From DASYXZ01 sp035946625 (GTDB lineage: Bacteria > Acidobacteriota > Terriglobia > UBA7540), in contig DASYZE010000058.1 in the NCBI GenBank assembly GCA_035946625.1, forward strand, positions 157,119-221,118: a stretch of DNA of 64,000 bases, written 5' to 3'. A program made the position numbers and the translations under genes. Shown here in pieces: positions 41,419-49,766 of the stretch. Every line of letters starts with the position of its first letter. The stretch's first letter is position 1. The notes under the pieces were generated by a model. The model searched no databases and was not told where the DNA came from. It saw only the letters and a list, made by a program, of their open reading frames with translations.

Positions 41419-42159
41419 CTAAATAATGAATCCGCCACTCACATTGATCACCTGGCCCGTGATGAACCGCGCATCCCTGGAGCAGAGGAACGCCACCACA
41501 TCCGCCACATCCTCGGGGACGCCGAGGCGGCCCAGTGGATGGCGCTTGAGTGCGCGCTCCAGGACGGCGGGATTGGAGAAATGTTCGGCGGTCATGTCCG
41601 TCTCAACGTAACCGGGCGCGACGGCGTTCACCAGAATTTTCCTGGGCGCGAGTTCCAGGGCCAGGCTGCGGGTGAGCGATTCCACCGCCGCTTTGGTGGC
41701 GCCGTAAACGCTTCGCCCGGCCACTCCCAGCCGCGCCGCGACGGAAGAAATGTTGACGATTCGCGCACCGGGCTTCAGCAAGGGCAGCGCCGATTGCGTC
41801 ACCCAGAAAACGCTTTTCAGGTTCACCGCCACAAGCTCGTCGAGCGCCTCTGGAGCTGTGCCCTCAATCGGCGTGGGCCTCCAAATGCCCGCGTTGTTTA
41901 CCAAAATGTCGAGCGCCCGTCCCGCGAGCGACTCGAACATGCGGCGAATTTCACTTAACTCCGCCATGTTCGCCTGCGCGATGGTGGAAGGCCGGGGCAG
42001 GCTCGCCGCTAAATCTTCCAGAGGAGACCGGTTCTTATTGCAGTGCAGAACAAGCTCGGCGCCTTCCGCCGCCAGCCTCACCGCCACCGCCCGGCCAATC
42101 CCGCGCGACGCGCCGGTGACCAACGCCGACTTGCCTTCCAGGGATCCGCTGGGTTTCAT
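41419..42159 (-). CDS. Short-chain dehydrogenase, FabG-like
   Basis: 246 residues from MKPSGSLEGKSALVTGASRG. TGASRGIG, NNAGIWRPTPIEGTAPEALD, INISSVAARLGVAGRSVYGA (Ser, Tyr) and TKAAVESLTRSLALELAPRK (Lys) give a complete SDR active site; the ending FITGQVINVSGGFII is that of FabG-type 3-oxoacyl-ACP reductases. No fatty-acid synthesis genes are adjacent, so it is not necessarily the housekeeping FabG. Confidence 0.9.
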   Translation of the reverse strand: MKPSGSLEGKSALVTGASRGIGRAVAVRLAAEGAELVLHCNKNRSPLEDLAASLPRPSTIAQANMAELSEIRRMFESLAGRALDILVNNAGIWRPTPIEGTAPEALDELVAVNLKSVFWVTQSALPLLKPGARIVNISSVAARLGVAGRSVYGATKAAVESLTRSLALELAPRKILVNAVAPGYVETDMTAEHFSNPAVLERALKRHPLGRLGVPEDVADVVAFLCSRDARFITGQVINVSGGFII

Positions 42160-42207
42160 GGCGGTCAATTCTCGCACAATTTAATCATAATTGAGCGAGA
42201 GGATGGG

Positions 42208-44046
42208 CTAGCGCTTGAAGGGTCTTGCCGCGAGGATCTTTCCGCCTTCTTCGATGGTATAGGTGGTGTTGGCTTTGAGGTTTTTGAGCGTGTCTTGGGC
42301 GCCGCTGGGCCAGGTGATTTCCACCTCATCCGCCTGGGCGCTTTTTCCCAGACCAAAAGTCAGGGTCAATTCGCTCTGCGAGCAATAGCTGGAGCCGGAG
42401 TGGACGGTTTGCCAGTTTATCCCGTTGGCTGCGTGGACGCGCACGAGGGCGCCAATGCCGTCGCGATTGGAGCGGGTGCCCACCGTTTTGATTCGGATGG
42501 CGTTATTTTTATCGCCGCCCACGTTCTTGTAAAGATAAGCCGGGCCTCCGTTGGTGGTGATCAGGATGTCGGGCGCGCCGTCATTGTCAATATCCGCGTG
42601 TGCCGCTCCGCGCCCCACGAAGGGGTGGGTGAACCCGAGTTGCTTGCCGACTTCATGAAATTTCTTGTTGCCATCGTCGTGAAAAACGAGCGGAAGCTCG
42701 CTGTAGGTCACCTGGTGCTGGATGCGCGCGATGTCGGGCTCAATGTGGCCGTTGGCGGCAAAAATATCCTGCAGGCCGTCAAGGTCATAATCAAAATAAA
42801 ACAGGCCGAAAGAAAGTGAGAGCAGACTGGCGCGACCTACATCCGACGACGGAGCCTCGTCAATAAAAAAGCGGTTGCCCTCGTTGTGATAGAGGCCCAT
42901 CATCTGGTTGGAAAAATTTCCGATGGCGAGCGAGGGAAAGCCCGAGCGGTCGAAATCATCGGCGTCAATGCCCATGGCGCCGCGGGCGATGCCGTCTTCG
43001 CTGAAGGCGATGCCCGCCTGCACGGCCTGCTCGGTGAAGGTTCCGTTGTGATTGTTGTGGTAGAGCTTATTCGGCTGCGTGTCATTGGAAACGGCAAGAT
43101 CGGGCCAGCCATCCATGTCGTAATCCACCACGGCCACCCCCAGAGCCTTGGAGGTGGGATCGTAAATGCCGGCGCGCCTGGTGACGTCCTCAAAACGCCC
43201 GTTACCCAGATTGTGAAACAGGCGGCAGGTCGCCCCCTTGTAAGCCTCGGGAGTGCAGTAGGACTTGTTATGGCCGTCGAGCGAGCAGTAGATGTCGCCC
43301 GCTTGCGTCCAGCTCACGTAGTTGGTGACGAACAGGTCCAGCTTGCCATCCTTGTCGTAATCCACCCAGGCGGCGCTGGCGCCAAAGCCGGTGTTATCCA
43401 CGCCCGCGCTTTTGGTGACGTCTTTGAAGGTGCCGTTATGCTCGTTGTGGAGCAGCCGCGATTCGCCGAGGCCGGTGATGTAAATATCGTCCCAACCGTC
43501 GTTGTCATAATCGCCGATAGCCACGCCCATGCCGTACATCTCGAAATCGAGTCCGGCGCGCGCCGTGACGTCGGTAAAGGTACCGTTGCCATTGTTGTGG
43601 TAAAGCTTCATGGTGGTACGCCTGGATTTGTGACCGGGAAAATCCTTGCCGTTTACCAGCAGGATGTCGGGGTAGCCGTCGTTGTCGTAATCAATGAATG
43701 CGCAGCCCGCGCCCATGGTTTCCGGCAAATACCTTTTTCCAAATGCTCCGGTATTGTGCACAAAATGGATTCCAGCCTGGCGGGTGATGTCCACAAAACG
43801 CACCGGGCTGGCGGAAGTTGCGGGCACGGCGTTCGCTGCGGGAGATGTGGAAGTGTAGGAAGTCACAACGACGACGCTTGCCAGGAAGAGAATCAGAGAG
43901 ACATGCTTGAAATGTTTCTGAAACCCCCTCACCTGTCCCCGTCGGCTGACGGGTCCACCCTCTCCCCCAAGGGGGGAAGGGCTATTTTTCTGAAGTCTTC
44001 TTTGCTGATGAATCTTGGATGAATGATCGTTCGCGGGTTTCCTCAA
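42208..44046 (-). CDS. CRTAC1-type FG-GAP/ASPIC-UnbV protein, exported
   Basis: 612 residues. After a leader (FKHVSLILFLASVVVVTSYT), FG-GAP/VCBS calcium-binding repeats of the DxDxDGxxD type fill the molecule (FIDYDNDGYPDILLVNG, IGDYDNDGWDDIYITG, WVDYDKDGKLDLFVTN, HADIDNDGAPDILITT). The ASPIC/UnbV domain ends it (IKTVGTRSNRDGIGALVRVH, GLGKSAQADEVEITWPSG). The start is taken as TTG at 44046, overlapping the TGA of the cytochrome gene, so translation is probably coupled. The first 30 residues come from a dispersed repeat (43921-43984). Probably an extracytoplasmic beta-propeller; partner or substrate unknown. Confidence 0.85.
   Translation of the reverse strand: MRKPANDHSSKIHQQRRLQKNSPSPLGGEGGPVSRRGQVRGFQKHFKHVSLILFLASVVVVTSYTSTSPAANAVPATSASPVRFVDITRQAGIHFVHNTGAFGKRYLPETMGAGCAFIDYDNDGYPDILLVNGKDFPGHKSRRTTMKLYHNNGNGTFTDVTARAGLDFEMYGMGVAIGDYDNDGWDDIYITGLGESRLLHNEHNGTFKDVTKSAGVDNTGFGASAAWVDYDKDGKLDLFVTNYVSWTQAGDIYCSLDGHNKSYCTPEAYKGATCRLFHNLGNGRFEDVTRRAGIYDPTSKALGVAVVDYDMDGWPDLAVSNDTQPNKLYHNNHNGTFTEQAVQAGIAFSEDGIARGAMGIDADDFDRSGFPSLAIGNFSNQMMGLYHNEGNRFFIDEAPSSDVGRASLLSLSFGLFYFDYDLDGLQDIFAANGHIEPDIARIQHQVTYSELPLVFHDDGNKKFHEVGKQLGFTHPFVGRGAAHADIDNDGAPDILITTNGGPAYLYKNVGGDKNNAIRIKTVGTRSNRDGIGALVRVHAANGINWQTVHSGSSYCSQSELTLTFGLGKSAQADEVEITWPSGAQDTLKNLKANTTYTIEEGGKILAARPFKR
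43921..43984. repeat. CCCTCACC...CTCTCCCCCAAGGGGGG repeat inside a coding start
   Basis: Short GC-rich dispersed element (CCGTCGGCTGACGGG hairpin, CCCCCAAGGGGGG). It is read through as part of the N-terminal 30 residues of the CRTAC1 gene, upstream of its signal helix. Confidence 0.45.
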
Positions 44047-47021
44047 TTGGACGGCGGTCCTCCCGACGTAGCGCCGACCTTTAGGTCGGCATTTTTGTTG
44101 TTCTCATTATGCGTCGACCTAAAGGTCGCCGCTACAACTGCATTCTGTCTCCTGGCTCCTGACTCCGGACTCCCGTTTAATGCCACCGACTCGTGTTCAT
44201 GAATCGGCTGCGCCTCGTTATTATCCTCGGGGTGGGCCAGCGCGTAGGGGCCGGTGATGGCGCGCGAGGACTCGTCAAACTTGAAGCGCATATAAAGTTT
44301 CTCTTCGCGATCCGCCAGCGCGTCGTTATTCAACCCGCGATAGCAGAGCATCATGTTGTAATGAGCTTCCAAATCTTCGGGATCGACCGCCAGGGTCTGG
44401 GCGTATTGGGCCAGAGCGTCCTGATATTTTCGCTGCAGGAAGAGCATGCGCCCCATCTGGTTCCGCACCACCCGATCGCGGGGATAGAGCGATGATGCCA
44501 GGGCGAACTGATCATAGGCTTCGGGATATTTTCCGTCGGTCTTGAGCACCAGGCCGTAAAAGTATCGTGCGCTGGCCAGGCTTGGATTCAACTCAATCGC
44601 CTTCGTCAGGAATGGCTGCGCGGCGTCGGTATCGCCCTCCTGAATGAGCGCGCGCGCCACGTTGACAAAGCCGTCCGCATATTTCGGATCGACTTCGGTA
44701 ACGGTTTGGAAAGCGCGCTCGGCCCCTTTCAAGTCGCCCTGCAAGAGCAGGCCAATCCCGTAATCGTTCCAGCGTTCGCGGTCTTCAGGATTCTTTTGGA
44801 CATTCTCCACAAAGGGAGACCGGGCTGGAGCATCCACAGGAATAATTTTGGTGTCTTCGGCGATCACTACAATGGGCACGTCGGGAATCTTTTTTTCTTT
44901 CGCCGATACGGTGCTCAGGTCGCCGTTGTACAGCCAGCGCCCATCGTCGTAACTCTTAGTCACATCGGGATGAGGCTGACTGGGATCGCGCACCCCGCCA
45001 AACGCAAACTGCGTGTTAATCCAGCTAAATTTGCGGTAATTCAGTTTGGCGGAAAGGGTAATGGTGTCGCCGCAATCTTCCGGAATCTTCATGCGAAAGT
45101 GGACCGTGTCCGCGGCGCCGGGAGGAATGAGGTGCGCATACACGGTGGCGCGCGTGGCCCAGGCGTTGCGCTTGTTGATCACGTTCCCGTGGGCGTCCAA
45201 CTGCAGGGAGCGGTAGAAATGCGCTCCCGGATCGACCGGGCCTCTGCCGTTGTCCGCCACTTCGCCACTCCAGAAAATCACGCGGCCCTTGTTGTCGCGC
45301 GCCTGAAGTTCCAGCCAGCAGTCAAACGCATCCACGGTGCCACCTGGAAAAAAGTGGCCCAGCCTGCGCGTGCGCACCACCACTTCCACGCGCGCCGTTT
45401 CGCCGCGATGCAGTCTGGCGTCTACCCGGCCCAAGGGTGCAATGAGTTTGGCGGGCTCGCCCGTGGTCATGGCCGCACCCGCCATTCCTTGAGATGATTC
45501 TTCGCCCACCGCAAAAGTGCTGGCCAGTTGCGGGCCTTCGCCGGAGGGTCGCGCCGTGCCGCGCTCGCCGGGCGCGGCGCTCGGAGGCTCTTGGGCCAGG
45601 GCGAAAATATCCACGCTCAACGCGCCCTTAAGGAATTTCTCCACCTCGTGCAATTGAGTTTGGTCGCCATAGGCGGTGGGCACGGCGGTGTTGGCGGCGG
45701 CAAACCGGTGCGAGTGCACAAAACCGTTGATGTTGCCCGGATCTTTCGACGCCACCATGGGCATGTGGCAGTCGGCGCATTGCTGGGGCTTGGGCGGGTA
45801 ATAAAAGGATCGCGCGCCCTGCCCGGAAACGCCGCTGGCCTGCCAGTTGTCATAATCGTCGAAGCCGCGAATCCAGCGGTAATTATTCACCGGGACATCC
45901 AGGTGAACTTTATGGCAGGCGGAACAGAATTCGGGAATTTGTTTTGGATCGGTGTGAAACGGCTTCAGGAACGCGTGGCGATGGGGCTTGGGGTCCAGAT
46001 AAACCTGGTAGTCGTGCAGGAACTTCATGATGGGATTCTTGCTGGCCGCGTATTCGGAAAGGGCGGGATACTCGAAGGTGATGCCGCCCTGTCCCATCGT
46101 GCCCTGCACGTGAACGATGGCGTGGCAGGACATGCAGCCCAATCCGTTTTGTCCCTGGCGGGTGAATTCGATTTCGCGGATGGGCCGCTTCTGCATCATG
46201 TCGGAAATGGCCAGGGCGTGATCGTGGCAGCCCGCGCACCACATGGAAGACTTGATGCCAATAGTGTCCTGCATGTACTCGATGGATTTCCGGTACCACT
46301 GATTGTTGAACGAAGCGAAGTGGTGCATCGAGCTTTTCCATTGGGCGTAAATGTCAGGATGACACTTCTGGCAGGCGTTCGAATCCATGAAGAATTCGGA
46401 TTTGATCGGTTTGCCGTCCGGCGTCCGGGCGGAACTGGGAAACATGAAACTGGTTACGCCGCCACCTTCCGCTTCCATGGAAAGCGGGGGCGTGGCCGGA
46501 TTGGTGATGATGTATTCAGGATTGGGAAAAGTCCGATGGTAAAGCACGACACTCCCGTAAAACACAAGGCAGGCGGGCACCACCACCGCGCACCATCGCC
46601 AGGCGCGACGAATGCCCGGGCAATCGGGATCCTCGCGGCGCCGCGCGTTCAGCCGCAGCAGCAGGAAAAATAATCCCGCGATGGCAAAACCCACGTGCAG
46701 GTAGAGCGCCAGGCTGTGCGGGCGCGTCATGCCAACCGCGGCGAGAAAAAGTCCAAAGCCGGTGGAGGCCGCCAGCGTCAGCCGCGCGCCCGCACCAGCG
46801 AGTCCCGCCAAAAGATTGCGATTCCGAAGAAGGAAAATGACAAAGAGTATGGCCGTGAATAATCCAAGCGCCGGATGAATCAGGCTGTTGGCAACGTAAA
46901 AAATGTCCGGATCGCCGAACGCCGCCAGATACGCGCTGTTCGCCACCAGCAGCAGTCCCGCGGCCACAACCACCGCGGCCAGCCTCGACCGCCTTCCCGC
47001 GTTTTGTTCAGACACTTTCAA
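44043..47021 (-). CDS. Membrane multihaem cytochrome c with TPR domain
   Basis: 992 residues. Five transmembrane helices (residues about 10-160) come first. A cytochrome c domain follows with five CxxCH haem sites: CQKCH about 217, CAGCH 262, CMSCH 296, CSACH 366, CADCH 415; extra His residues could be distal ligands. An all-beta section (residues 480-700) and TPR units (from about 730, ERWNDYGIGLLLQGDLKGAE, ADGFVNVARALIQEGDTDAA) complete it. The first domain resembles cytochrome c554-type proteins. Electron transfer across the inner membrane is likely; donor and acceptor unknown. The tail ADLKVGATSGG is encoded by a dispersed repeat. Overlaps the next CRTAC1 gene. Confidence 0.85.
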   Translation of the reverse strand: MKVSEQNAGRRSRLAAVVVAAGLLLVANSAYLAAFGDPDIFYVANSLIHPALGLFTAILFVIFLLRNRNLLAGLAGAGARLTLAASTGFGLFLAAVGMTRPHSLALYLHVGFAIAGLFFLLLRLNARRREDPDCPGIRRAWRWCAVVVPACLVFYGSVVLYHRTFPNPEYIITNPATPPLSMEAEGGGVTSFMFPSSARTPDGKPIKSEFFMDSNACQKCHPDIYAQWKSSMHHFASFNNQWYRKSIEYMQDTIGIKSSMWCAGCHDHALAISDMMQKRPIREIEFTRQGQNGLGCMSCHAIVHVQGTMGQGGITFEYPALSEYAASKNPIMKFLHDYQVYLDPKPHRHAFLKPFHTDPKQIPEFCSACHKVHLDVPVNNYRWIRGFDDYDNWQASGVSGQGARSFYYPPKPQQCADCHMPMVASKDPGNINGFVHSHRFAAANTAVPTAYGDQTQLHEVEKFLKGALSVDIFALAQEPPSAAPGERGTARPSGEGPQLASTFAVGEESSQGMAGAAMTTGEPAKLIAPLGRVDARLHRGETARVEVVVRTRRLGHFFPGGTVDAFDCWLELQARDNKGRVIFWSGEVADNGRGPVDPGAHFYRSLQLDAHGNVINKRNAWATRATVYAHLIPPGAADTVHFRMKIPEDCGDTITLSAKLNYRKFSWINTQFAFGGVRDPSQPHPDVTKSYDDGRWLYNGDLSTVSAKEKKIPDVPIVVIAEDTKIIPVDAPARSPFVENVQKNPEDRERWNDYGIGLLLQGDLKGAERAFQTVTEVDPKYADGFVNVARALIQEGDTDAAQPFLTKAIELNPSLASARYFYGLVLKTDGKYPEAYDQFALASSLYPRDRVVRNQMGRMLFLQRKYQDALAQYAQTLAVDPEDLEAHYNMMLCYRGLNNDALADREEKLYMRFKFDESSRAITGPYALAHPEDNNEAQPIHEHESVALNGSPESGARRQNAVVAATFRSTHNENNKNADLKVGATSGGPPSN
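44068..44135. repeat. GACCTTTAGGTC palindromic repeat within the cytochrome 3' end
   Basis: GTAGCGCCGACCTTTAGGTC and its inverse GACCTAAAGGTCGCCGCTAC flank a 29-bp loop. It is translated as the last residues of the cytochrome gene (about TFRS...ADLKVGAT), so a mobile repeat has replaced the C-terminus. Confidence 0.75.
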
Positions 47022-47285
47022 CGGCTCCCCGGAGTTTTGAAATGGCCCTGATGGGGCGGATTATTTCCCGCCCCAATTCCTTAGATGCAATATTTCCTGA
47101 ATATCCATGAGATCAGACATTGCGGCTCCATGCGATTCGATTGCCGCCGGCTACCCACCCGCCCGCAGAGATTTGGTGGTTCTCCCGAGGTTACGAATGA
47201 AGATAGGCTCTATCTCCAAAGTCATCCTCTAAAGGTTATCGGTTGACGATTACAGACCCTTGGCCGTTCGAATACCTTCCGCCTT

Positions 47286-47666
47286 TCATTTTCCGGCCGG
47301 GGCTGCATCAATCTTCTCAATAACTATGGCATGCGAACCGCCTTTGGCAAATACTTTCCCGGTGACCGAAACTTTCTTCCCGGCAAATTCCATCAGCCGT
47401 TCGTTCTGGCCCTTGGCGGGCATTTCGTCCGTGATGGGCAGGTAGATCATGCCCGCGGCCGTGAGGATCACCAGAGGCGAACCGCTCTTGGCGCACGCCA
47501 CGGCGCACTCCGGGCTGACGGGTCTCTTCAGGTTCTTGGTAAAGGTACACGCCGAATCAATTACATACCCTTTGAGGGTTGTACTCTTTTCTGCCGCCCA
47601 CATTGTGGAAACACCCAGCATCGTTACCAGCGCGAATAAAACCGCAGTTCGGATTGGTTTCATCAT
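47286..47666 (-). CDS. Small exported protein, probable OB-fold
   Basis: About 126 residues starting at one of two ATG codons (47666 or 47663) after AGGAGG. Signal peptide MMKPIRTAVLFALVTMLGVS, then TTLKGYVIDSACTFTK and CAVACAKSGSPLVILTAAGM, with three Cys that could pair or bind metal, and a C-terminal strand-rich AGKKVSVTGKVFAKGGSHAI. Similar exported proteins occur in Acidobacteria. No assigned function. The upstream gap 47022-47285 is empty of genes. Confidence 0.7.
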   Translation of the reverse strand: MMKPIRTAVLFALVTMLGVSTMWAAEKSTTLKGYVIDSACTFTKNLKRPVSPECAVACAKSGSPLVILTAAGMIYLPITDEMPAKGQNERLMEFAGKKVSVTGKVFAKGGSHAIVIEKIDAAPAGK

Positions 47667-47744
47667 GCCTCCTATTCTCCTTTGGTTTCGAAATTTACCC
47701 TTCTCATCTATCCGCAAAAGCAAAAATGCCCGGCCGATTACATC

Positions 47745-49025
47745 CTACGGCTCGACAAGCGCGACAACATCACTGGCCACGCTCATGCTGTCCGGCCTCG
47801 AGTATCTGGGCAGGACAAGCATCAGCAGCCCAGCCAGAGCTACGGCCAGAGCGAGCACCGTAAGTAATGAAGTGTACGACCCGGTTGAATCAAAGGCACG
47901 CCCCATAATGACGGGACCAATTGCACCGGCAATCGCGTAGAAGGTCCACGTCAATCCATAAAGGGTTGAGAAGGCGCGCAGCCCAAAATAGCGGGTCAAC
48001 AAATACGGAGTTATGTCCGCCTCGCCGCCCGCCCCCACACCAATAAGCCCCGCGGCTAAACAGCCCATGGGTAGCGTTCCGGCGCGAGCGAGCAGGAAAA
48101 CGCCCGCCGCGGTGATCGAATAGACCACAAAAGCAACCCGCGCGCCGAAGAACCGGTCGAGCACCCAGCCGATCACCACTCTTCCAGCCAGGCTGGAACC
48201 GCCCAGCGTCGAGGCGCAGAGAGCAGCACCCACGGGGGTAACGCCCCGGTCCGTGAGCAAGGCCGCCAATTGGGTTACCGCTCCATTCATGGCGACCGAA
48301 CTCACAAAAAGGACGCCCACGATGATCCAGAACTGAAAGGAGCGCACGCCCTGTTGCCAGGTCAGCCCCATGTGCGGGGATGCAATCGAATCGCGATCGG
48401 GCTGCGTGCGTTCGTGGACGTAGCGCCAGGTCAGGGGCCATCCCACAAACAAGGCGAGTCCGCCGAGTGTCAAATACGCCGCGCGCCAGCCGGCGCGACT
48501 GATGATGGACTGGGCGAAGATAGGAAGAATCATGGAGCCTAAACCCGCTCCCGCCATCACGAATGCAAGCGCCATTCCCAAACGTTGGTTGAACCAGGAA
48601 GAGATGGAACGCGAATAAGCGAGGTGTGCCGCCCCGTTACCCACTACGCCCAGCAGGATGCAACTGGCGTAAAACTGCCCCAGATGCGGGCGCAGGAACG
48701 CCAGTGATGCCACGCCACAGCCGTAGATGGTCAGGCAGGGAAGAATGACCCGGCGCGGGCCGTAGCGGTCTAACAAACGGCCCAAGGCGGGGGAACAAAA
48801 GGCCATCGACAGTGCGGCAAAACCAAAGCCGCGCGAGATGGCCTCGCGGCTCCAACCGAATTCCGCCCCCAATGGTTTAACGAAAACGCTGAAGGTATAT
48901 ACAAACAGCGATCCAAACCCCACCATTACGCCGAAACAGGCGGCGAACACCACGCGCCAGCCATAATAGCCGCGGTCGGATTCAGTGAGCCCCCCCGAGG
49001 GCCCTTTATTTTGTGCGATCAACAT
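47745..49025 (-). CDS. MFS transporter, oxalate/formate antiporter-like
   Basis: 426 residues from MLIAQNKGPSGGL at 49025 with 12 hydrophobic helices. The first cytoplasmic loop motif GRLLDRYGPRRVILPCLTIY and the central GRVVIGWVLDRFFGARVAFV are MFS signatures; the sequence style (YYGWRVVFAACFGVMVGFGS) belongs to the OFA/monocarboxylate group. It is last but one in the minus-strand series after two putative selenoproteins and two TonB receptors, so it may move the same substrate across the inner membrane; that is inference. Confidence 0.88.
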   Translation of the reverse strand: MLIAQNKGPSGGLTESDRGYYGWRVVFAACFGVMVGFGSLFVYTFSVFVKPLGAEFGWSREAISRGFGFAALSMAFCSPALGRLLDRYGPRRVILPCLTIYGCGVASLAFLRPHLGQFYASCILLGVVGNGAAHLAYSRSISSWFNQRLGMALAFVMAGAGLGSMILPIFAQSIISRAGWRAAYLTLGGLALFVGWPLTWRYVHERTQPDRDSIASPHMGLTWQQGVRSFQFWIIVGVLFVSSVAMNGAVTQLAALLTDRGVTPVGAALCASTLGGSSLAGRVVIGWVLDRFFGARVAFVVYSITAAGVFLLARAGTLPMGCLAAGLIGVGAGGEADITPYLLTRYFGLRAFSTLYGLTWTFYAIAGAIGPVIMGRAFDSTGSYTSLLTVLALAVALAGLLMLVLPRYSRPDSMSVASDVVALVEP

Positions 49026-49094
49026 GCTTCGCGTTTGCCCTTCCAAACTCCAAATGTGCGGCTTTGAAAATCGTTCGCACCAACCGGCGTGGCA

Positions 49095-49664
49095 TTAACC
49101 ATCCCGTCCCACCCCAAGTGCGTCAGCGACACGGTTGATGTAATTGAACCAGGAGGCGATCAGCGTGATCTGCAAAATACCCTTATCGTCGAAGCCGGCC
49201 TGGCGCAGGCGATGGTGATCGCCGGGTGAGATTTTTGTGGCGTCCTTCGTCAATTGCACGACGTAATCCAACATCACCCGCTCCTGAGGGGTTATGGGCG
49301 CCTGGGTGTAGTCGGTTTCCAGCGCCTGAACCAATTTTTCGTCCAGCGTGACTCGACGCAGAAACTCTGCGTGCGATTCGATTCAATAGACGCACCGGTT
49401 GGTCACCGAGACCATGGTGGTGATCATTTCATGATGCCGGCGGCTCAGTGGAAGGTCGGGCGACATCAATACGCCAAAGGTGGCGAAGGCGTGGTAGAGC
49501 GCGTCAGGAATCAGGCTGTGCGAGGCCACAATTTGAGCCCCGCCCCCCTCGGTGGGATGTACGGGCGTGGCATATTCGATGGGATAAAGCGATTTCTGCG
49601 CCTCCATCGCGCGTTTCAAGTCTTCATCGGCCTCGGTCATCGGAATAGTCTTAATCCAAGCCAT
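49095..49664 (-). CDS. AhpD-like peroxidase-related selenoprotein (UGA read as Sec)
   Basis: 189 residues if the in-frame TGA at 49385-49383 is read as selenocysteine. The first 93 residues (MAWIKTIPMTEADEDLKRAM ... MVSVTNRCVY) and the following IESHAEFLRRVTLDEKLVQA ... NYINRVADALGV are the two halves of one peroxidase-related AhpD/CMD-family protein in the same frame. The UGA sits where relatives have the second Cys of CxxC, giving CVYU followed by the conserved ESH. Cys 91 remains. A SECIS-like hairpin follows directly. AAGGAGG precedes the ATG. A nonsense mutation is the alternative, but its position at the catalytic Cys is unlikely by chance. Confidence 0.85.
49356..49385 (-). promoter_or_regulatory. 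SECIS-like hairpin of the AhpD-like gene
   Basis: After the UGA (49385-49383) come ten bases, then ACGCAGA-GTT-TCTGCGT, a perfect 7-bp stem with a GUU loop. The apical loop starts 17 nt after the UGA. Bacterial SECIS elements need a short stem-loop with a G near the loop start about 16-37 nt after the UGA, so this fits. Confidence 0.75.
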
Positions 49665-49766
49665 CGAGTGATTGCCTCCTTGCCCCTTGAACTCTTCAAA
49701 TCACAGACTGGATGCCCAAGCTACAATTGTGCGGGCAAAAGGCCGGGCCGAGCCCCGGCTCTACCA

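Noticed and set aside
45528..46673. A 381-residue plus-strand frame opposite the multihaem cytochrome
   Set aside because: The minus strand holds five CxxCH motifs and TPRs; the plus frame has no features.
49383..49385. A simple frameshift or sequencing error as cause of the AhpD-like split
   Set aside because: Both halves are in the same frame, so no indel is needed; a single-base miscall of TGC/TGT to TGA remains possible but would have to coincide with a second identical case in the deiodinase-like gene.
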